Below are positions 56,077 through 64,000 of a stretch of 64,000 bases of DNA, in pieces. The translations under genes were made by a program, and so were the position numbers. Under the pieces are notes generated by a model. The model was given only the letters and a program-made list of their open reading frames with translations. It was not told the DNA's origin and ran no database searches. The first letter of the stretch is position 1. The number at the start of each line of letters is the position of its first letter. Source of the stretch: Xiphophorus maculatus. Its lineage: Eukaryota; Chordata; Actinopteri; Cyprinodontiformes; Poeciliidae. The stretch spans positions 15,003,594 through 15,067,593 of the forward strand of contig NC_036453.1 of NCBI RefSeq assembly GCF_002775205.1. Direction: 5' to 3'.

Positions 56077-56793
56077 CTGTAACTAGTCCAATGTTAAAGA
56101 GAAAATATTAATCACAATTATAATTATCTCATAACTGTCAAAGTTAAGACTAACAACAAATGACATAGTAATGTTATAATACACAAAGATACAAAACATT
56201 TTCAATTTTGATAATTAACTATTATGACAATTATTGCAGATGGTGATTCTTGGTTAATGTCAGCTTGTAATAACAAAGACATTTTGAGTAAAGCCAACTT
56301 TGCTTTCAAAATGTCATTATTTACCAAATGACACTTTATGACAACAGTCATCAATATTTATGAAGAATTATTCAAGTTCATGACAGGTGTTATGTCATGT
56401 TTATGACAGTGTCATGTCAGTCTTATGCACGACTGACATGCATAAGACTGACATTATGTACATTACATTAGGTAATGAAGTATTACCTGATGTACAAATT
56501 AAAGTGTGAAGAAGAAACCTTTCCAAAGATAAACCCCTCTGAGACAGTTGTAGTCACAAGATGGATTTCTTAACATTACGTCAGTTAGCATGCAACCATA
56601 AGCACACCCATCCAAAGATAAACTATATCTACCAACAGGAGCATTGCTGCTGACAGATGGTAAAATTTTCCCACAGATACCACGCTCCTCTCCATGCGCT
56701 GCCTGTTACTGTTATTTATTTTTATTGATTCTATGATAAGACTTTTGTTGCTGTGTTGTGACTTACTGGTTTCAGCTTTTGTTTTTCAGACTG

Positions 56794-57747
56794 ATGGAAA
56801 ACGTCACCTACAACAGTTTTATGCTCCAGCTGGAGGGCATAGATTTCACAAAGGAGGTTGTGTACATCGCCTTTTTCTTGTTCCTAGCTTTCTATATTTT
56901 TACTATGACTCTTAACTTGGGTTTTTTGATTCTAGTCATTATTGAGAAGAGCCTTCACCAGCCCATGTACATTCTGTTTTGCAGCCTGACAGTCAGCGAC
57001 ATCATTGCAGTTACAGAAGTCTTTCCTCGCCTGCTGGTGGATATTTTGAGGCCTCCGTCTGAGCGCCTCATCAGCTACTATGAGTGTGTGGTTCAGGCGT
57101 TTCTGAATCAGTGGGTGAGCAGCACTTCCCACACGCTGCTGATGATCATGGCCTTTGACAGATACGTTGCCATCTGCAACCCTCTGCGTTACGCTGCGAT
57201 TATGACCAGCAGGATGCTGGTGAAGCTCACGGTTACCGCCTGGGGCGTTCCCTTCTTGTTTGTTTCGGTTCTGATCGGACTCTCTGTCAGGCTCAACAGA
57301 TGCAGGACTTTTGTCTCAAGCCCGTTGTGTGACAACGCCTCCTTGTTTAAGCTCTCCTGTGAAAGTGTGGAGATCAATAACATCTATGGCCTCTTTTACA
57401 CCGTGCTGCTGCTGGTAGCATCGGTCGGCTCCATTGTTCTAACCTACGGGAAGATTGCTGTGATATGTCTGACCAGTAAGAACAAATCAATGAAGAAAAA
57501 AGCCCTGAAAACCTGCAGCACTCACCTGGTTGTCTACCTGGTTTTGTCGTTCAGTGGATTTAGTGTTATTGCTCTGCATCGATTTCCGCAGTACTCACAT
57601 TACAGAAAAATCCTCACCATTCTGTTTTTTATCATACCTGGAAGCCTCAACACTATTGTTTATGGTGTCCAGTCAAAAGAAATACGCAACTTTTTATCTG
57701 AAAAAATTAAGTCACATCAATGTTTACAATTAAAAAATAACAAATAG
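56794..57747 (+). CDS. Odorant receptor, single coding exon, 317 aa (copy 2)
   Basis: The protein is identical to that of 45369-46322, including the TM7 variant LNTIVYG, and so are the upstream acceptor TTTTTCAG and the downstream AATAAA. No base difference within the coding region was noticed. If the duplication is real, the fish carries two copies of one receptor, so dosage rather than specificity would change. If it is an assembly duplicate of two haplotypes, this is the same gene. Confidence 0.93.
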   Translation: MENVTYNSFMLQLEGIDFTKEVVYIAFFLFLAFYIFTMTLNLGFLILVIIEKSLHQPMYILFCSLTVSDIIAVTEVFPRLLVDILRPPSERLISYYECVVQAFLNQWVSSTSHTLLMIMAFDRYVAICNPLRYAAIMTSRMLVKLTVTAWGVPFLFVSVLIGLSVRLNRCRTFVSSPLCDNASLFKLSCESVEINNIYGLFYTVLLLVASVGSIVLTYGKIAVICLTSKNKSMKKKALKTCSTHLVVYLVLSFSGFSVIALHRFPQYSHYRKILTILFFIIPGSLNTIVYGVQSKEIRNFLSEKIKSHQCLQLKNNK

Positions 57748-59330
57748 TGACACAGACTTTATTTTTCTTGTATACCCAATAAAACGTGAGTTCCAACTTT
57801 TAGGATGTGGTTGTTTTTTACTGTGTAAATGTCTCACTAAAATTCCTTTTGTTGCAGTGAATTTATGCTTTGCATCTAGAATAATAATAATGAGACGTCA
57901 TGCTAGTAGAAATGTGCTTATTAAGGATGTATATATCTTAAAGTGTTTAATCTCTTTTAATCTGACGAGTGTTTGTAGCTGACTCGTGATTAACCACAAA
58001 TGAATCCGATTTTTTAAAAATATTCTTCATGTACTTTAACAGAGTGCTTTTTTATTTTTATAATATTCTTTGAAACACTGGAAAAAGAAACTTTTCTCTT
58101 TGAAATGTAACTTTATTATAGTTGCAACAATATCAGGCAATACAAACTCAGTAGCTGGAAAAAGTGTTTCACCCTTGCACTGTGCAATTTCTGGCATTTG
58201 CACAGAAATCAAACTTAAACTGTATTAAATTTATTTGTATATACTTTATCTTTTCAGGCGGCTGCTGTTTTATTGTATAACTGCAGGTTGCGCTTGCTGC
58301 CCAGAGAAGCGGCACGTTAAGCACGTTCCGTTTTGTTGTTTTTTTTCGATCGCACACATAAAGTGATTGTTTACAAGGAGCGATCGTCGTTATGCAAACT
58401 GCATTTGGGAGCAGATTTTACGAGTTTTAAAAGGAACAATATATTTCCCTATCGAATCTTCATAATAAAAATGACATTTTAAAAAAAACTGATTTCCTGA
58501 TTGCATTTATTTAATTTCATCAATGCAACGAAACACAATACATTCATATTGTAACGGAAGATAAACTTAAAGCACCATCGTACAACAGAGTCACCTGGTG
58601 CGTCATTCCTTCCAGGACGCACAGCAGGAAAATAAACATTTAATCATGAATGTACGCACTTATTCGCTTTGATAATAGGCTAAAATAGCTAATATAAACA
58701 CTTGAAGCCTGTGTTGCCTTTATTATAAGCCTTACATAAGACTTTTAATTTTTTGCGGCTCTAAACAGATTTGTTTTTGGGTTGTTTTTGTTTTTTTTTG
58801 GTCCAATATGGCTCTTTCAACATTTTGTTATGCCGAGAATTGCATGCCCTGTCTCGGGAGCGCGCATCGCTCTAAACTCTCGCATATTGATGAGAAAACG
58901 GACTAAAATATGACCAAAGAGGAAACTTTTAAAGATATTCGTAACATTATCACGTCTCTTAACCATGTAAGCCCTAAAACGGTGGGTTTTATTTAGCAGA
59001 TTAATTGAAATAAATACGGTTTTTACAGCTTTATTGAGACATATGAGTCGAACGTTTTTCAGTCAGTGTCTGATGAAAATGTTCTCCACAGATGGTCTGA
59101 AATTCCCCGATTTTTCTTTGAACACCATAATAGCTTAAAGCATTACAAAGCAGAAGCCCGTTATATAGAACATTTTATATCATCCTTAACTGTCTAGTCC
59201 CCAGGCTCAGCTTCTTCAGCATATTTTCAAATATTTGTTTTTTTTAACAATTCAAATAACAGTGCATGAATTTGCTTTTCGATATTTCAATAGCCTTCAT
59301 GACCTATTCTGCATAGGTCATGAAGAATGG

Positions 59331-59390
59331 CATGATAAAGCCCAGCAGCTGGAATGGAAACAAGCATGAGAAGATAAAGGCCAGCCACAG
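59331..59390 (-). pseudogene. GRAMD4-like fragment (membrane segment), copy 2
   Basis: Duplicate of 47905-47964 with the same GLWLAFIFSC segment at the edge of the minisatellite. Confidence 0.8.
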
Positions 59391-59783
59391 TCCCAGGGCT
59401 CCCTCGTCACCTCCAGGTGGTCCCAGGGCTCCCTCGTCGCCTCCAGGTGGTCCCAGGGCTCCCTCGTCGCCTCCAGGTGGTCCCAGGGCTCCCTCGTCAC
59501 CTCCAGGTGGTCCCAGGGCTCCCTCGTCGCTTCCAGGTGGTCCCAGGGCTCCCTCGTCGCCTCCAGGTGGTCCCAGGGCTCCCTCGTCGCTTCCAGGTGG
59601 TCCCAGGGCTCCCTCGTCGCCTCCAGGTGGTCCCAGGGCTCCCTCGTCGCCTCCAGGTGGTCCCAGGGCTCCCTCGTCGCCTCCAGGTGGTCCCAGGGCT
59701 CCCTCGTCGCCTCCAGGTGGTCCCAGGGCTCCCTCGTCGACTCCAGGTGGTCCCAGGGCTCCCTCGACGCCTCCAGGTGGTCC
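59391..59783. repeat. 30-bp minisatellite, about 13 copies (copy 2)
   Basis: Same unit as 47965-48327 with one additional CGTCGCCTCC-type unit near the left end. This is the main length difference between the two duplication units. Confidence 0.95.
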
Positions 59784-59923
59784 GGCCCCTGCGCCGACAT
59801 TGTCCGCCGGACCGGCCTTCAGGGATTCGTCTCCTGCACCACCAACGTTGCCCCCTTGCTGGATGGATGGATAGTTTTGGCCCCACTTGGAGAACATTCA
59901 ATCCCCATGAAGACAGAAGAGCC

Positions 59924-60058
59924 AAGGCTGGGTTCCCGAAGCTGCGGCAGCGGTTTGACACCCCCTATACCTTCTGGGCTAATTTACCCACCGACCTGCA
60001 GCTTAGGAAGCCCAGAAACACCATCCTGAGCAGATGGATTGCCACAGCAAGGGGCAGC
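59924..60058 (+). pseudogene. GRAMD4-like fragment, copy 2
   Basis: Duplicate of 48468-48602. The adjoining 15-bp inverted repeat here has one mismatch (GTAATCC for GCAATCC). Confidence 0.8.
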
Positions 60059-60110
60059 CATCTTGCTGTGGTAATCCACATTTTAGAAAACAAAAGAAAT
60101 GTTTTAATCA

Positions 60111-60516
60111 CACCTTAGCAGAATATAGAGACCAATTAACTAAAGTCGTGACTTTAGACTGTGGCAGGAAGCCGGAGTACCCGGAGAGAAACCTGCAAAC
60201 AGGAAACCACTTTTTGAATAGAGGGGGCAAAGGTCAACTAGACAAGCCAAATCAACCAACAGTCATTTTGTTGGACTCTGGGATGAAGCCGGAGAGAACC
60301 CACTAATGCACTTGGGGAAAATGCAAACCCCATAAAGACAAAAGAACCCAGGCAGGAACTCAGACCCAGGCAAATGTCTTATTCAAAGAAAAGAAAAGAA
60401 AAGAAATCACACCTAAGCAAAATTTAGAAACCAATTAAGTAAACAGTCTCAATTTCAGACTGTGGCAGGAAGCCGGAGCACCCGGAGAGAAACCTGCAAA
60501 CAGGAAACCTGTCAAA
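60111..60516 (+). repeat. Repeated LINE-3'-end-type fragments, copy 2
   Basis: Duplicate of 48650-49060. Confidence 0.65.
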
Positions 60517-60843
60517 TCTTTTTACCTTTCAATCTAATAATTTAATTTAACTGAACACATCAGGATAAGTGTTCAGTCCCAGTCAGATTTCTCCAGCCTC
60601 AAATGGTCAATTATGATTTGTTCTGGGATTTTTTTTATCTTCCGAATTTGTTATTTTTAGCTCCTCTCCAAAAGATCCTTGATCATGTTGAAGAGGAGGG
60701 GCTGGAGAAACTGTAACGTCAGGTGTGATTTCATTTCTTACCTTTTCCCAAAGACATCCGCCGGTTCTTCCTTGCCGTTGAAACGCCTTTCCAAAACTAG
60801 TTGCTGCCGTCGTCCAGACAGACCCGGGACACACTTTTGTCCG

Positions 60844-61734
60844 CTACCTTCTCCTAACCCGACATCGCCACTTTTGGAAGGTCCCAATGAATCGAGAGGG
60901 TTTCCTCCAGCGTTGAGGGAGAAAACGCCTCTCTCTGGCACCGAGAAGAGCATTAGAAATGCTCCTTCGGGCCGTGCTCCATCGGGCCCTTGCCGTGGCA
61001 ATCCATCTGCTCCACCAGGTGTTTCTGGGCTCCCTCAGCTGCAGGTCGGTGGGTAAATTAGCCCAGAAGTTGTAGGGGGTGTTAAACCGCTGCCGCAGCT
61101 TCGGGAACCTTTCAAAGATAAAGTCAATGATGAAAATCTTGATCCCTACAGAAACACCTAGGATAAAACCCAGCAGCTGGCATGGCAACACGCATGAGAA
61201 GATCAAAACCAGCCAGAGTCCCACGTAGATCTTTACTGTGAGCTCTGGCCGGACCCAAATGCACAGATTTTTGATCTTCTCAAGCGTGTCGGCCATGTTT
61301 CCAAAAAGCTCCTGGGTTTTCTGAGCAGAATTGAAAGCCAAGTGAACCATCTGTAAGACATTTGTGCCTTTCAGATGTTCCCCTGGCTCACACATGTCGG
61401 GTATGATGCTCCCCGGGATCCTCCAGCCTTTGGTAATTAAATAATTTATGGAAAGTTGGAGAATCCCGAGGAGCACGATGGAGGAAAATGTCCAGCTAAA
61501 CCACACTGTGCACATGTACAGACAGAAAAAACAGGCTGTCATGTACACAGAGTGCCAGCTGGACAAAGCAGACAGGTTTTTAGAAAGGTGTGCCACAGGT
61601 CTGAAGTCTCGTTCAAGGCGTCTCATGTTCTTTGTGATCTTTATGGGGCTTAGTGGGTCCTCCCTCTCCACGATCGCCTTTGGGTGGAAACTAAGTTTTT
61701 CTCTAAACGCTCTAAGGCGATCGCGGATCTTCAT
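60844..61734 (-). CDS. GRAMD4-like intronless retrocopy, 296 codons (copy 2)
   Basis: The translation is identical to that of 49388-50278: membrane segments, the MADTLEKIKN helix region, then the FPKLRQRFNTPYNFWANLPT block and the Arg-rich novel C-terminus. The GRAM domain is absent. The same doubts about expression apply. Its identity to copy 1 says nothing about selection, because the whole surrounding block is equally identical. Confidence 0.7.
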   Translation of the reverse strand: MKIRDRLRAFREKLSFHPKAIVEREDPLSPIKITKNMRRLERDFRPVAHLSKNLSALSSWHSVYMTACFFCLYMCTVWFSWTFSSIVLLGILQLSINYLITKGWRIPGSIIPDMCEPGEHLKGTNVLQMVHLAFNSAQKTQELFGNMADTLEKIKNLCIWVRPELTVKIYVGLWLVLIFSCVLPCQLLGFILGVSVGIKIFIIDFIFERFPKLRQRFNTPYNFWANLPTDLQLREPRNTWWSRWIATARARWSTARRSISNALLGARERRFLPQRWRKPSRFIGTFQKWRCRVRRR

Positions 61735-62288
61735 CTTGGCTGCCGTTGTTCCTGGTCTCTATGAAAACTCTGTGGGCTCAATGTTGGAGGCAACACATTA
61801 AATCTTTAGAACTTCTTTGATCTATTGTGATGTACATGATGTCATCTATGACCTCATCAGTGAGCTCACTGGACTTCTGGGGCAAGGTCTTGCTTCTGAT
61901 CGTTGCTATGGAAACAATCAGAACAGTTCTGAATCAGTCAAGCTGAAATAATGACTAAATACTTAAATATTAAGTAATATTTTTTATTTAACATGAAGAG
62001 ATTAACAGTAGATTTCTACAAATTAGAATTTTTGCGTTTGTGGTTTTCCGTACCTGCGGTGGTATAAGTGGTTGTGTATTCCAACCCTGACTGGTTTCGA
62101 TGGAGTAGGTGGGCGTGGCGGCGTGGCGAAGTGACCTGTACCACCATTGCCATATGTTTGGCTCTAGATTCCACATGTTTCGACTGAGCTGCACCAAACT
62201 TACTGGGATGGATCCTTATCCAGCCCCAGACAGGAATCCATAAGAATCTGCAGACTTAAATCAGGTATTTGTTCCTGATCACTGTTTT

Positions 62289-62886
62289 CTATTTGTCTTC
62301 CTTTTTGTAATACCACACACTCCAAGCGTTCCAGTTCAACCTCAGAACACCATTCAGCCCATCGTCTTCCAGCATTACATCACCAGTAACATTGTCCACA
62401 GATTCCAACTCAAACTCACTCCTACTTAAATCTACAACAGACTTTACTGAATGTTTTGTTCCATCAACAAATCCAAACAAACCAGTTCTGTAAAACTCAC
62501 CAAAGGTTGCACAACTTGAAGGCTTGAGTTCACTATCAAAGCGATAAGGTAGAAATAACTGCATTATGCTTTGGTAAAACTTTTCTGGCTCTTTTGTTTC
62601 AGAGAAACGCGCATATCGAACAGCTGCTGGTTTTGTCCAAATTCTTTTTGCAATAAACCCAAAGTCATTATTCAACTTTATTGCATTTCTACATTTCTCA
62701 TTTTTTGTCAAAACGCTATAATCTGAAGCCAACTTAACCAGGCACATATTATTAAACACATTATCATTCGGCCTATTCTTATAGCGGTCAACTATACCAG
62801 TCATCCACATGTCTTTTGGGGTAAGACCCTGTGATGTAGCTTTTGTCTCAAAACAGAAATGGGAAAACTCATTTTCACAATATTAT
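62289..62886 (-). pseudogene. Helitron RepHel protein fragment (copy 2)
   Basis: Duplicate of 50833-51430 with the same translation (VDRYKNRPNDNVFNNMCLVK and the rest). Confidence 0.6.
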
Positions 62887-63943
62887 CACCAGTTGGAATA
62901 AAAATAACGCTCTGAGAAAACTCCTTTAAATGCATGTTGGTGAGTCACATGTCACTTCATCCATCCAAACACAAGAAATGAAGTGACATGTTGATGTACA
63001 AATCACTTGAGGATTTATCCTCAGAAATCAAATCTGGATTTTATCCTCAGATGAAGAAGTTTAGAAATAAATGTGCAGAAACTTAAACTGGTTCTTGGAA
63101 ATGTGTGGCTTTAAAATCAGGGCAAAAACAATAAAAATGATAATTACTCACCTGGAAAATGTGAAAGCAGACATGGTTTTTACAGGAAACCCATCTTTTG
63201 GATTCATGAGAATAAAACCTCGAGTGTAACCAATGCAGCCATTTTAATTCATCAGCATCATCGGTCCATCTGAGTCGGCGCGGTTACGACACGTGGGTCA
63301 AGTGGCAAACAAGCCTGTGAGCATGACTTCAGCTGCGTCTGAATAGCACGAGGTTTTCCCCCTTCCTGACATTGCAACGTGGTGCAAAAGTATATACACA
63401 AGACCAGAGTGCAAAAAAGTAGATAACAAAAGACTTGGTTTACAATGAAAAGCAGAGTTGAATAAGAATTTTAAACGAAATTGGCAGGAGCTGCCAGCGC
63501 CCACTTCTGCGCCATTGACCGCTCAGCAGCGCCCTCATTTTACAGCTTTAAGCGGATAAACTGACTCATTATGGATTTATGTCCTATTAATAAAAACTCT
63601 CTGATGAAACAAAATAAAATGCAGATCTGATCCGGTTCTGTTTTCACATGGTCTTAACTGCCTCCTTCACAATAAAAGCCTGGAGTTCTCACCCTTAGCA
63701 TGTTTGTAAGGACAAACCGAGCCTGCATTAATCATGTAATATTAATTTTAGTCGGCCATGCGGAGTTTAATGTGACGTTCAGGAACAATCCGACTCTTTT
63801 TTTAGCGGCTCTGTGCCCTGAACAGGAGGACTCAAATCTCAGTTAGTGAGAGCCTTTCTTTGTTTTGTTTTGTTTTTATGACTTTGCTTGCTTATAATGC
63901 TCTGCATATGTAGTTCGGCGGAGAATGGGATGTTTTGTTGAGC

Positions 63944-63979
63944 GTTAGACCTTATTGTTGCCCAACAATAAGGTCTAAC
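63944..63979. repeat. Perfect palindrome, copy 2
   Basis: Duplicate of 52488-52523 with 17-bp arms and a CC loop. Confidence 0.95.
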
Positions 63980-64000
63980 TCCGTGGCATGCCCAACCACA

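Larger units (their letters stand above)
44868..56292. repeat. Tandem duplication, unit 1 (11.4 kb)
   Basis: From GCCAACTTTGCTTTCAAAAT at 44868, the sequence repeats at 56293 with a constant offset of 11425, rising to 11456 after the minisatellite (one extra 30-bp unit plus a 1-bp indel). Over the 7.7 kb that can be compared I see only a handful of substitutions (near 46924, 47134 and 48615) and indels in homopolymers. Unit 1 therefore runs to 56292, where unit 2 starts directly. Confidence 0.93.
56293..64000. repeat. Tandem duplication, unit 2 (runs out of the window)
   Basis: Near-identical to 44868-52544. It contains the same MITE-like element, receptor, minisatellite, GRAMD4-like pieces, Helitron fragment and palindrome. 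Stretches between these genes (57748-59330, 60517-60843, 62887-63943) are the same gene-free DNA as in unit 1. Confidence 0.95.

Overview
The window is teleost fish DNA, most likely from a percomorph-type fish. The pointers are fish-type odorant receptors (ORs), a Rex3 (RTE-clade) LINE fragment, a tRNA-derived SINE, hAT and Helitron remains and several solo-LTR-like insertions. It lies inside an OR gene cluster; species and chromosome cannot be read from it.

Layout. (1) 1-11.1 kb: three single-coding-exon OR genes (one cut by the window start at 1-497, one at 5032-5979, one on the minus strand at 10110-11120), with gene-free DNA, two solo-LTR-like insertions and a degraded Tc1/mariner-like piece between them. 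(2) 13.0-28.7 kb: five OR genes that each have three coding exons. They are called A (minus), B (plus), C (plus), D (minus) and E (plus). All five have introns at the same two places: phase 2 in the Arg codon of the DRY motif, and phase 1 in the Gly codon of the IYG motif of TM5. A/B and D/E are head-to-head pairs. The exons look homogenised between copies while introns and exon 3 have diverged. (3) 29.7-31.7 kb: two paralogous repeat units, one carrying a 12-copy, 39-bp minisatellite and the other a single copy of that unit. (4) 33.6-41.3 kb: two tandem units of flank plus LTR-like end plus OR. The first has an intact OR (37960-38940) and carries a 1.3-kb hAT insertion; the second ends in an OR pseudogene and keeps the empty hAT site. 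(5) 44.87 kb to the end: a tandem duplication with an 11.4-kb period. Each copy has an intact OR, a 30-bp minisatellite flanked by broken GRAMD4-like pieces, an intronless GRAMD4-like retrocopy with a 296-codon frame, and a Helitron protein fragment. Between the two copies lies the last exon of a Cys-loop receptor-channel gene that appears cut by the duplication junction.

Function. The intact ORs should be seven-transmembrane G-protein-coupled odorant receptors of olfactory neurons, each expressed from its own promoter. Most have a splice acceptor just before the start codon, so a non-coding 5' exon is likely. The other genes are passengers of duplication or retroposition. The strongest biological signals are the three-exon OR family with exon-by-exon sequence homogenisation, and the very recent (or assembly-made) duplication at the right end.
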